Shown here in pieces: positions 1-8,053 of a stretch of 64,000 bases of DNA. The notes beneath the pieces are model-generated. The model had not been told where the DNA came from and ran no database searches. It saw nothing but the letters and a program-made list of their open reading frames with translations. The stretch comes from Rhizobium sp. WSM4643 (lineage in GTDB: Bacteria > Pseudomonadota > Alphaproteobacteria > Rhizobiales > Rhizobiaceae). Position numbers and translations under genes: made by a program. The first letter of the stretch is position 1. Every line of letters begins with the position of its first letter. The stretch lies in contig NZ_CP104040.1 of assembly GCF_025152745.1 (NCBI RefSeq), positions 3,286,001 to 3,350,000 on the forward strand. The letters are read 5' to 3'.

Positions 1-606
1 GGCATTTTTGGCGGCAGGATTGTTGCCGAATGGGAGCATCTTCCGACCGGAAATCCTCTGCTCGAATGGATTCCTATGGGATCGACCTTTGCGATTGTCG
101 ACGAGCAGATCAGCGGGCCCTGCGATCCTACGAAAGTGTGGGGACCGAACACTATCGTGCGACGGAGCGCTCTCGGTTCGGACGTTCGATATAGAGAAGA
201 TCTCGGCCCCCTACCGGGAGGGTTGTTCGCAATGGGCGAAGACCAGGAGATCATCATGCGCCTCTCGGCGCGCGGGGTGCAAGCCTATCGTTGCGCCGAG
301 GCCGTCGTTCATCACTGGATTCCCGCATCCAGCGTGAATGAGCTTTGGGTTCAGAAGCGCGGAGAACGACTTGGATACGGCGTACCCGCGCTCTTTCCGC
401 AGGATGTCCCAACTGGACCGCGGATCGCGGGTGTACCCGTGAAGACTTGGATCGAGAGCGCGCAATGGGCGTTGCGCGCCGCCCTGCTCTATCCCACGCC
501 CTCTTCGAGGAAGCGGTTCTGGGCAATCTGGAAGAACTACTATATGCGCGGCTATAGAGCGGGCGTAAGGCGGTATGCACCGTCGATACCGGTTACAAAT
601 CGCTAG
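1..606 (+). CDS. Glycosyltransferase family 2, C-terminal part (cut by window edge)
   Basis: The frame is open from base 1, so the N-terminus lies outside the window and the first visible ATG (76) is internal. The visible 201 residues have the second half of a GT2 fold: a metal-binding/acceptor region, a segment resembling GANxxxRRSAL (WGPNTIVRRSALG) and the GED motif (MGEDQEIIMRLSARG) that usually carries the catalytic base. Such enzymes add single sugars from nucleotide donors to a lipid-linked oligosaccharide at the inner face of the cytoplasmic membrane. It heads a run of three GT2 genes leading into pssD-pssE, so a role in EPS repeat assembly is inferred. The sugar and linkage cannot be read from the sequence. 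Confidence 0.85.
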   Translation, partial: GIFGGRIVAEWEHLPTGNPLLEWIPMGSTFAIVDEQISGPCDPTKVWGPNTIVRRSALGSDVRYREDLGPLPGGLFAMGEDQEIIMRLSARGVQAYRCAEAVVHHWIPASSVNELWVQKRGERLGYGVPALFPQDVPTGPRIAGVPVKTWIESAQWALRAALLYPTPSSRKRFWAIWKNYYMRGYRAGVRRYAPSIPVTNR

Positions 607-615
607 GGGATGGGC

Positions 616-1497
616 ATGAAAATTTCCGTTCTGATCAACAACTACAACTACGCGACCTATCTACGCGCCTGCATCGATAGCGCACTCGAGCAGGATTATC
701 CGGAGTTCGAAGTGGTGGTGGTCGACGACGGATCGACCGACGATTCCCGCCAGATCCTTGCCTCCTATGGGGAACGGATCCTGACGGTATTGAAGGAAAA
801 CGGCGGCCAGGCATCGAGCTTCAATGCGGGTTTTGCGGCCGCAAGCGGCGATATCCTCTTTCTCCTCGATGCCGATGATGCGTTTCTGCCCGGCAAACTT
901 GCTCGTATCGCCGAGATCTACGATCGCAATGAGATCGACTGGTGCTTCGACCGGGTGACGACCGAGGAAAGCGACCTGCCGCCTGCAACGCTGCAAGTGA
1001 CACTGTTCGACAAGCGGGACACGCTTCGCAGGGGCGGCTTTCCCTCGCTTCCGGTTCCGACATCGGGCTTGAGCTTCCGCCGCCACCTGCTGTCCCAGAT
1101 CCTGCCGATGTCCGTCGCGACAGACGTCGTCCTCAGCGACAATTATATCAAGTTTGCTGCTGCCTTTCTCGGCCGCGGCGCGATCGTCGAAACACCGCTG
1201 ACGTTTCAGCGCATTCATGAGTCGAACCGCTACACGGGTACAAGCAGAGCAAAGACGCTGCGCCCGCGGATCATGATCGCAACTGGGCTGGAACTGGCAC
1301 GCCGCTATGACGGGCTGCAAACACTCGGCAAGAGCCTGGTGGCCGGCGGCATTGCCGAAACGACATCGCTGCTGAAGCTCAGGGGCGAAGCTCGCAACAC
1401 GGTGGCCGGCGGTCCGTTCGGCGCTGCAGCAACCGAAGTGGCCTTGATGGCGGCGCGCAAACGTTTGGGAAATATGCTGCGGAGAGGACAGTCATGA
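616..1497 (+). CDS. Glycosyltransferase family 2
   Basis: A 293-residue GT-A glycosyltransferase. The N-terminus (MKISVLINNYNYATYL) is followed by VVVVDDGSTDDS near residue 40 and the DxD-type metal site LLDADDAF near residue 90. The ATG at 616 is chosen over the in-frame ATG at 610 because AGGGG at 605-609 sits 6 bases before 616 but touches 610. It begins 9 bases after the preceding glycosyltransferase stops and its end overlaps the next start (ATGA), so it is part of one operon. There are no obvious membrane segments. The donor sugar is unknown. Confidence 0.9.
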   Translation: MKISVLINNYNYATYLRACIDSALEQDYPEFEVVVVDDGSTDDSRQILASYGERILTVLKENGGQASSFNAGFAAASGDILFLLDADDAFLPGKLARIAEIYDRNEIDWCFDRVTTEESDLPPATLQVTLFDKRDTLRRGGFPSLPVPTSGLSFRRHLLSQILPMSVATDVVLSDNYIKFAAAFLGRGAIVETPLTFQRIHESNRYTGTSRAKTLRPRIMIATGLELARRYDGLQTLGKSLVAGGIAETTSLLKLRGEARNTVAGGPFGAAATEVALMAARKRLGNMLRRGQS

Positions 1498-2474
1498 ATC
1501 AGCAACAGACTTTTCCGCATTCATCCGTCGTCACAGAAGCAGGCAACGCACCGTTGAATATCGCCGTCGGCGTGCTGACCTATCGACGCCTCGACGGGAT
1601 CGCCAAGCTGCTCGACGTGATGACCCGCCAGGTCAGGCATCCGGATCGCCCCTATCATCTCACTATGGTGATCGTGGATAATGATGCGGCCGGCAGCGCA
1701 AAGGCCACGGTGGAGGGTTTCGGCCAGACTGGTGCCTACGACCTGATCTACGTCATCGAACAAAACCAGGGCATACCGTTTGCGCGCAATCGCGCGCTGG
1801 ATTCAGCGCCCCTCGGCACCGACCTCTTCTGCTTTCTCGACGATGATGAATGGCCGGTCGACGGCTGGCTGGACGCGATGCTGGAGACAAGGAAGAAAAA
1901 CCGCGCCGATTGCGTCTATGGCCCCGTCCAACCGGTCTATCCCGAAAACCCGCCGGAATATTTCATCAAGGCAAGGGTGTTCGAGCGCAAGAAGAACAAA
2001 GACGGCCAACGCATTTCTTATGCCGCCTCGAACAACGTCATGTTCGACTATCCCCTGATCCGCTCATGGAATCTGCGTTTTGAAGAGAAGATGCGCTTCA
2101 CCGGGGGCACGGATTATCTGTTCTTCAATCAGGCCATTCGCCGTGGCATGCAGGTTTTCTGGGCTGATAAGGCGCTTGTCCATGATATCGTTCCTGCCAG
2201 CCGGATGACCTGGAAATGGGTATTGCAAAGACAATACCGGCTCGGCAATACCTTCGCAGTCAGCGAGGTCCTGCATGGCAACCTCAAGCGCCGGATCTAT
2301 CGCGCGGCCTATGGCGCCACCAGAGTCGTGCTTGGACTGCTCATGCTGCCGGCGATCTTGATTTCGCCCTATTGGGGCATGCGAGCCCTCACCCATGTTC
2401 TGCGCGGTGCGGGCATGGTTAATGGAATTCTTGGACATGCATATCAGGAATACAAGCCCAATGCCGCTCTCTGA
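1494..2474 (+). CDS. Glycosyltransferase family 2 (possible PssC counterpart)
   Basis: A 326-residue GT2 protein: IAVGVLTYRRLDGIAKLL at the start of the fold, a nucleotide-binding strand (MVIVDNDAAG), the substrate loop NQGIPFARNRALD and the metal site FCFLDDDEW near residue 120. The C-terminal 60 residues contain a hydrophobic stretch (VVLGLLMLPAILISPYWG) that may dip into the membrane. It overlaps the upstream gene by 4 bases (ATGA). In R. leguminosarum a glycosyltransferase gene named pssC lies next to pssDE; position and size fit, but this is inference from context and no symbol is assigned. Confidence 0.85.
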   Translation: MNQQQTFPHSSVVTEAGNAPLNIAVGVLTYRRLDGIAKLLDVMTRQVRHPDRPYHLTMVIVDNDAAGSAKATVEGFGQTGAYDLIYVIEQNQGIPFARNRALDSAPLGTDLFCFLDDDEWPVDGWLDAMLETRKKNRADCVYGPVQPVYPENPPEYFIKARVFERKKNKDGQRISYAASNNVMFDYPLIRSWNLRFEEKMRFTGGTDYLFFNQAIRRGMQVFWADKALVHDIVPASRMTWKWVLQRQYRLGNTFAVSEVLHGNLKRRIYRAAYGATRVVLGLLMLPAILISPYWGMRALTHVLRGAGMVNGILGHAYQEYKPNAAL

Positions 2475-2683
2475 TATTGTTTGCAAGAGCGCCCCTTGGA
2501 AGAGTTCTGACCCTTATTATCTTCCAGATGAAAACTCATGAGTGATTGGCTGTCCATGAACTTCAAGGCTTCAACCAACCGGGCCAAAAATGCTACACTT
2601 CTACTGAACTATCGTGACACAGCCGCTATTCGAACCGAATGGTTTTTCGCGCTTCATCGGTCAAATATAGGAGATGCCTGTCT

Positions 2684-3142
2684 ATGGCTGAGAAAAAATT
2701 GAAGGTTCTCGCTGCCTCGTCGGGAGGCGGCCACTGGGAGCAGCTGATGGCCATGCGCGGCGCATTCGAGGGCTGCGATATCGTCTTTGCGACGACCATC
2801 CCGGGACTGCTTGCAAAATACGACATTCGGGACGGACTGGTCCTTCCCGATTGCAGCCGCGACTCGATTGCAATGTCGATCCGGTGCTTTTTCAGCGCCT
2901 TCTCCATCGTCATCAAGCAGAGGCCAGACGTCATTATCTCGACCGGTGCGGCGCCTGGGCTTTTTTGCCTGCTTGCCGGCAAATTGACGGGCAAGCGGAC
3001 GATCTGGATCGATAGCGTCGCCAATGTCGAGAAGCTGTCCCTATCGGGTAAATTGGCTGGCCATATTGCAACGCTCTGGCTCACGCAATGGCAACATCTG
3101 TCGCGGCCGGATGGCCCCCATTACGCAGGAGCTGTCCTTTGA
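2684..3142 (+). CDS. pssD: PssD-like Alg14-family subunit of glucuronosyltransferase
   Basis: A 152-residue protein starting MAEKKLKVLAASSGGGHWEQ, the membrane-anchoring/donor half of a split GT-B enzyme (Alg14 family). GGGHW at about residue 13 and ISTGAAPGLF near residue 87 are the characteristic glycine-rich loops. In R. leguminosarum PssD and PssE together add glucuronic acid to the glucosyl lipid made by PssA, the second step of EPS repeat synthesis. Start at 2684 is supported by AGGAG at 2669-2673; the upstream ATG at 2639 lacks a ribosome site. The stop overlaps the TTG start of pssE, so the two halves are probably made in equal amounts. Confidence 0.88.
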   Translation: MAEKKLKVLAASSGGGHWEQLMAMRGAFEGCDIVFATTIPGLLAKYDIRDGLVLPDCSRDSIAMSIRCFFSAFSIVIKQRPDVIISTGAAPGLFCLLAGKLTGKRTIWIDSVANVEKLSLSGKLAGHIATLWLTQWQHLSRPDGPHYAGAVL

Positions 3143-3615
3143 TCCTTGTCACCGTCGGAACACAGCTGCCGTTTGATCGCCTCGTCAGGTCTGTCGACAC
3201 CTTTGCAAAGGAACTGTCCAAACCGGTTCTGGCGCAGATCGGCAGAGGCAGTTACACGCCACAGAATATGAAATGGATCAAGAATATCGAGCCTAAGGAC
3301 TTCGATAAGGTCTTTCGCGATGCAACGGTCATCGTCTCTCATGCGGGAATTGGTACAGTGCTCACGGCCAAGCGTTTTGGGAAGCCGATCATTCTCGTTC
3401 CCCGACAGGCGGCGCTCGGCGAGCACCGAAACGATCATCAGCTTGCCACGGTGGGTCAGCTCGCAGGCCGACCGGGTATCTACGTCGCACATACCGATGA
3501 CGATCTCAGGAACTATCTGCTTGAAGAGCTGGATAGCCCGTCTCACGAAGATTCGTCGGAGGCCGGCCGGGCTTCGCTGGTCACCTACTTGAAAACCTAT
3601 ATTGCGGCCGTCTGA
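3139..3615 (+). CDS. pssE: PssE-like Alg13-family subunit of glucuronosyltransferase
   Basis: A 158-residue Alg13-like catalytic half: LILVTVGTQLPFDRLV at the start and VSHAGIGTVLTAKRFGKPIILVPR near residue 70, the donor-binding motif of GT-B family 28. The chosen start is TTG at 3139: it overlaps the pssD stop (TTGA), has GGAG 7 bases upstream (3128-3131), and places the conserved VTVGTQ strand at the N-terminus as in relatives. The ATG at 3088 would add 17 residues encoded inside pssD. It works with PssD on the cytoplasmic face of the membrane. No gene follows on this strand until 10354. Confidence 0.87.
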   Translation: MILVTVGTQLPFDRLVRSVDTFAKELSKPVLAQIGRGSYTPQNMKWIKNIEPKDFDKVFRDATVIVSHAGIGTVLTAKRFGKPIILVPRQAALGEHRNDHQLATVGQLAGRPGIYVAHTDDDLRNYLLEELDSPSHEDSSEAGRASLVTYLKTYIAAV

Positions 3616-3657
3616 CCTGGAAGCCGCCAAAATCTGTGACGGATTTGAGAAATCTTT

Positions 3658-4353
3658 TCACTCTCCGCAATTGTTGCCGGCGATACGTTTGACGAGTTCA
3701 GGCGCGATGATTTTGGAGGCCATGTCGGGCTGAGGATGCACGCCGTCGGGAATTGCCGTGGCCAGGTCATCCGGTGTAAGACGCTCCCAGTTGGGCCGGT
3801 GGTCGACAAACTCCAGACCACGTTTTTCCGCCTCCGCCTGATGTGCAGAGACATAGCTATTGACGAAGGGGCGGATCAGCCCACGCAATCCTGAAAACGG
3901 ATTCATGGCCATGACGATGATCCGCGCTTTCGGCAGGCGCTGCTGGAGTTGGTCGAGAATGTCGCCGATATTCTTTCGGCTTTGCGCAAGCGACACGAAC
4001 CGATGCAATGTTGCGTCATTGGCGTAGAGTTCAATTAGGATGATATCCGGCTGCGCGGCAACCACGCGATCAACTTGGGTAAGGGCCCATAATGACGTCT
4101 CGCCGCTCTTTGCAACACTCTCGACTTTCACGGGCCTTTGCAGGCAGGCTGCAAGCCTTGTCTCGAGAGCGGGCTGCCATCCCCCGCGAGCCGTTAAGGA
4201 TGTGCCGAAAGCCACTATTTTCAGCGGCTGAGCACCATCGGCATGGCCGTTTTTGACCGCTGAAAACATGACCAGACACGCCAGAAACAAAACCAATCCA
4301 TAAGCCGATCGCTTCTCAGTCGGCGCCCCTCGCCAAAGCAGCAAACACATCAT
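3658..4353 (-). CDS. GDSL/SGNH-family hydrolase, exported
   Basis: A 231-residue protein with a hydrophobic N-terminal signal (YGLVLFLACLVMFSAVKNGHADG) and the four SGNH blocks: GTSLT with the nucleophilic serine near residue 52, a glycine block (KSGETSLW), the Asn block (ELYANDAT) and the C-terminal DGVHP with catalytic Asp and His. The family removes acyl groups from sugars or lipids. It lies downstream of prsE on the same strand and converges with pssE. In R. leguminosarum an open frame called orf3 occupies this place. Deacetylation of EPS is plausible but not shown by the sequence. Confidence 0.85.
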   Translation of the reverse strand: MMCLLLWRGAPTEKRSAYGLVLFLACLVMFSAVKNGHADGAQPLKIVAFGTSLTARGGWQPALETRLAACLQRPVKVESVAKSGETSLWALTQVDRVVAAQPDIILIELYANDATLHRFVSLAQSRKNIGDILDQLQQRLPKARIIVMAMNPFSGLRGLIRPFVNSYVSAHQAEAEKRGLEFVDHRPNWERLTPDDLATAIPDGVHPQPDMASKIIAPELVKRIAGNNCGE

Positions 4354-4502
4354 GGGGAGACCTTGCAGCAGGCTTGAGACAATTTGGTGAAATGGCCGCT
4401 CATGCCCATTCGAGCAAGGCGAAACTATCCAACCTCAGCCTGGCGGATGATACCGGCTGCTTTGAGATGTTAAGGCTCCTAACGACCCGAAACAGCCGCC
4501 AA

Positions 4503-5810
4503 TCACTCCTGGCGAAATACGTGCTGCATCTGATCGGTCAGCGGCTTCGTCAGATAGGATATCACGGTCCGGTCGCCGATCTTGATGAAGACCTCGGCCG
4601 GCATGCCGGGATAGAGCTTTATCGTCTTCAATTTGGCAATGCTTTCAGCTTTCGGCTTGACGCGCAGGGGATAGTAGCTGATGCCCGTGCGCTCATCCTT
4701 GACGATATCAGGGGCGATTGAGGTAATCTCACCGCTCACATCAGGCGTCGTGCGTTGATCGAAAGCGCTGAAACGCACATCGACGGACTGGCCGACGTGA
4801 ACCTGATCAATATCGCGGGTGGCGACTTTCGCCTCGACCGTAAGTTCGTTATTTTCGGGAACGACGAGCATCAACGTCTGACCGGGATCGATAACACCAT
4901 TGACGGTGTGAACCGAAAGTTCGTGAACTCGCCCAGTCAACGGTGCGGTAATGTCGAGACGGTGCAGCTGATCGACTGCGGTTCCGCGGCGCTCTTCATA
5001 TTCGGCGATCTGCGCCTCGACGTCGGTCAGGTCCTTTGCAATTTCCGAACGACGGTCCTCATCCAACTGGATCGACTGGCGATCGATCTCGATTGCCTTA
5101 CCTTCGGCCTCCGCCTTAGCTGCGATTTCCTGGCCGCTGTTGCCCTGGAGATCGGCGCGGGCGCGCTTGAGCGTATTCAAACGCTGAAGCGTGACGAGGC
5201 CTTTCTTGTAGAGCGTATCAATGCCTTCAAGCTCCTGTTCGATCAAGCCCAGGGAATCGTTGGTGGCGTTGATCTGAACGACCAACCCCTTTACCTGCTC
5301 GGCCAGTTGATCCTTGCGGGATGCCAGCTGGCTCTTCATTCCGATGAGCGCCGTCCTGCGACTGTCGAACAATTTCTGCTCGCCATCGAGAAGCTTCTGC
5401 GCGGAAGTGCTGGATGTCAGATCGCTGATGTTTTCCTCGACCTCGAACGATTCGGCGCCGATCCGTTCCGCCTTCAGACGGGCACGGCGCGCATAAAGCT
5501 GAGCGAGCGTGCTTTCGACAATCGAGAGGTTCGCTCTGGTCGTCGTTCCATCGAGCCGGATCAGGACCTGCCCTGCCGTCACATGGTCGTTTTCCGAGAC
5601 CAGCAATTCCGACACGATACCGCCTGTCAGGTGCTGGATCTTCTTTACATCGCCGTCGACGACGATTACGCCCTCGCCGATGACTGCGCTCGACAGCTCT
5701 GACGTCGCCGCCCAACCGCCAATGCCGCAAACGAGGGCTATCGACAACACACCGACAACGGCAACATGCCGATTGAGGGAGCGTTTCGATTCACTGATAA
5801 CCTTGATCAC
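4503..5810 (-). CDS. prsE: PrsE-like membrane fusion protein of type I secretion
   Basis: A 435-residue HlyD-family adaptor: one N-terminal membrane helix (VAVVGVLSIALVCGIGGWAA), a lipoyl half-domain (DVKKIQHLTGGIVSELLVSENDHVTAGQVLIRLD), a long coiled coil (about residues 95-285), the second lipoyl half (DITAPLTGRVHELSVHTVNGVIDPGQTLMLVVP) and a beta-barrel. It spans the periplasm, linking the PrsD ATPase to an outer-membrane TolC protein. The gene starts 15 bases after prsD ends. In R. leguminosarum PrsDE exports the glycanases PlyA/PlyB and Rap adhesins; both kinds of substrate are encoded next door here. Confidence 0.92.
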   Translation of the reverse strand: MIKVISESKRSLNRHVAVVGVLSIALVCGIGGWAATSELSSAVIGEGVIVVDGDVKKIQHLTGGIVSELLVSENDHVTAGQVLIRLDGTTTRANLSIVESTLAQLYARRARLKAERIGAESFEVEENISDLTSSTSAQKLLDGEQKLFDSRRTALIGMKSQLASRKDQLAEQVKGLVVQINATNDSLGLIEQELEGIDTLYKKGLVTLQRLNTLKRARADLQGNSGQEIAAKAEAEGKAIEIDRQSIQLDEDRRSEIAKDLTDVEAQIAEYEERRGTAVDQLHRLDITAPLTGRVHELSVHTVNGVIDPGQTLMLVVPENNELTVEAKVATRDIDQVHVGQSVDVRFSAFDQRTTPDVSGEITSIAPDIVKDERTGISYYPLRVKPKAESIAKLKTIKLYPGMPAEVFIKIGDRTVISYLTKPLTDQMQHVFRQE

Positions 5811-5825
5811 AATCTTCCTTCTGGC

Positions 5826-7592
5826 CTATTCGGCCGCATTTATGCCGTCGACGACGACTTTAAGCTGAGCCACGCGCTCGGCAATCGGCGTACGTGCCGC
5901 TTCCGGTCGGCTGACCCTTGCCAGAACTTCCTCTTTGGGACCGAACGCGATCATACGGCCTTCCTGCATCATCAGCACGAAGTCGCAGACTGCCAGAACG
6001 CCTGACCGATGTGCGATGACAACGACAATGCCGCCCCGCGCCCGCACGCTCATGATCGCGGCACTCAGCGCCCGCTCGCCTTCTTCATCGAGATTGGAGT
6101 TCGGTTCGTCGAGCACGACGAGAAATGGTTCGCCGTAAAGCGCCCTTGCAAGCGCGATACGCTGCCTCTGGCCGGCCGAAAGCGCAGCACCGCCTTCGCC
6201 GATTTCGGTTTCGTAACCGTTCGGTAGACGAAGAATAAGATCGTGAACACGCGCCGCTCTCGCTGCGGCAACCACTGTCTCAGGCGACATCTCCTTCGCG
6301 AAACGGCAGATATTCTGCGCGACGGTCCCCGAGAAAAGCTCCACATCCTGCGGGAGATAACCGATATGCCGGCCAAGCGCGTCGCCATCCCACTGGTCGA
6401 GTGCTGCGCCATCGAGACGAATGGACCCTCTGACGGTCGGCCAGATACCCATCATCGCCCGTGCCAGCGACGACTTACCCGAGGCGCTGTAACCAATGAC
6501 ACCAAGCGCGCTCCCTGCCCTTAAGCCGAAGCTGATATCGGAGATGACCAGGCGCTGACCCGCCGGCGGTCCACTCGCCAAGCCCTCGACCGTGACTTGC
6601 TTGGTAGGAGCCGCGAGCGCAAGGGGGGCTGGAATCTCAGGAATGGTTTTCAGCAGGCTCGAAAGCCGCGCCCAGCTCTGCTGAGCAGAAACGAAACCAC
6701 GCCAATTTCCAATCGCCGCTTCGACAGGCGCCAGGGCGCGCGAGGTCAATATCGAGCCCGCGATGATAATTCCCGAAGAGGCCTGCCCTTGAATGACCAG
6801 GATTGCGCCGGTCGCGAGCGTTCCCGATTGCAGAGCAATACGGAAAATCTTCGACAAGGTCGCATATCCGTTGCCGACATCCGATGCCTGCCGGGTGATC
6901 GTTCGATATTCACTGTTCTTGCGGTCCCAGATTTCGGCCATCGTGCCTGCCATGCCCATGGCGTGAATAACCTCGGAGTTGCGGATCGAGGTCTGCGCGA
7001 AGGCATTCCGCATATTGGCGGAGTCAGACTGCTTTTTGGAGAGCGTACGCGTTCCCTGATTGGTCATGAACGTCAGGATAGCGAGAACCAGCGATCCACC
7101 GATCGCGATATATCCGATCGCCGGATGAAAGAGGAAGCAGATCACGATATAGAACGGCAACCAGGGCAGATCGAACATCGCTGTCGGCCCCATACCGGAC
7201 AGGAAGGTTCGGATCTGGTCGAAGTCGCGCAACGGCTGAAGCCCGTCGCCGCCGATTTTGACCTTCAACGGAGCCTTGATCAGCGCGCGGAACACACGTC
7301 CGTTCACCATCTCGTCAAGCGCACCGGCAACACGTACAAGCATCCTGCTTCGCAGAACCTCGAACGCTCCTTGAAAACAGTAAAGCATTAACGCAAGTAT
7401 TGCCAGGACAACCAGCGATGGTATACTTTTACTAGGGATGACCCGGTCATACACCTCAAGCATAAAAAATGAACTTGTAAGGTATAGGATATTAATAAGC
7501 GCGCTTGCTATTCCGATGAAAACGAGCCCCCCCTTGCATTTCTTTAATGCTTTGGATGGCTCGCTGACATCAGCTGCTGAATTCTGAAACAC
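5826..7592 (-). CDS. prsD: PrsD-like type I secretion ABC transporter
   Basis: A 588-residue fused permease-ATPase. Six membrane helices occupy about residues 20-300. The ATPase has Walker A GYSASGKSS near residue 370, signature LSAGQRQRIALARAL, Walker B FLVVLDEPNSNLD and H-loop VIAHR. There is no N-terminal C39 peptidase domain, so substrates should carry an uncleaved C-terminal signal. It energises export of proteins lacking signal peptides directly to the outside together with PrsE. It is the first gene of prsD-prsE, with the SGNH gene downstream. An AT-rich 390-base stretch separates it from plyA. Confidence 0.93.
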   Translation of the reverse strand: MFQNSAADVSEPSKALKKCKGGLVFIGIASALINILYLTSSFFMLEVYDRVIPSKSIPSLVVLAILALMLYCFQGAFEVLRSRMLVRVAGALDEMVNGRVFRALIKAPLKVKIGGDGLQPLRDFDQIRTFLSGMGPTAMFDLPWLPFYIVICFLFHPAIGYIAIGGSLVLAILTFMTNQGTRTLSKKQSDSANMRNAFAQTSIRNSEVIHAMGMAGTMAEIWDRKNSEYRTITRQASDVGNGYATLSKIFRIALQSGTLATGAILVIQGQASSGIIIAGSILTSRALAPVEAAIGNWRGFVSAQQSWARLSSLLKTIPEIPAPLALAAPTKQVTVEGLASGPPAGQRLVISDISFGLRAGSALGVIGYSASGKSSLARAMMGIWPTVRGSIRLDGAALDQWDGDALGRHIGYLPQDVELFSGTVAQNICRFAKEMSPETVVAAARAARVHDLILRLPNGYETEIGEGGAALSAGQRQRIALARALYGEPFLVVLDEPNSNLDEEGERALSAAIMSVRARGGIVVVIAHRSGVLAVCDFVLMMQEGRMIAFGPKEEVLARVSRPEAARTPIAERVAQLKVVVDGINAAE

Positions 7593-8053
7593 GAAATAAT
7601 CCCTCTCTTACCGCATCGCACGAAAGCAAATATGCCGGCGCAACTCCAGCTCCGGGTCCACGCCCGATCAATGACACGACTGCATTGGACCCCCGGCACC
7701 GGCGCCGGACCCGCTTGCAAGCCCACGACCTATTACATGAATCCAACCAAAAAGTGGCCAAAAACTCCAATTTATAACGAGCGGTTTCAGGGATTCTGTC
7801 TTGACGCTACGCTAAATATACCAACCTAAGCAAGTGAAAATCGCAAATTGCCCAACAACGGCGCAGAGAGATGAACGTATCGCGCGCATATGTGCGACGA
7901 TTACTCCGGCGTTAACTGTAAATTCAATCTATAGTTCATTTTTCCTTTGAACGGCGGAACTATCTTTTATCCGCACCTTCGACCGCCGCGACACCCCTTC
8001 ATCATCAAGCTCTCAGATGTTGAACAGCGGGCCGGCGCTCTTTTTGGCGTGAT
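7593..8053. other. Intergenic region upstream of prsD and downstream of plyA
   Basis: About 460 bases without a convincing gene. The half near prsD should hold its promoter, but no clear -35/-10 pair was picked. An interrupted inverted repeat, ATAGTTC at 7931-7937 and GAACTAT at 7957-7963, lies about 100 bases past the plyA stop and may be a terminator or operator. Base composition is lower in GC than the flanking genes. Confidence 0.4.
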
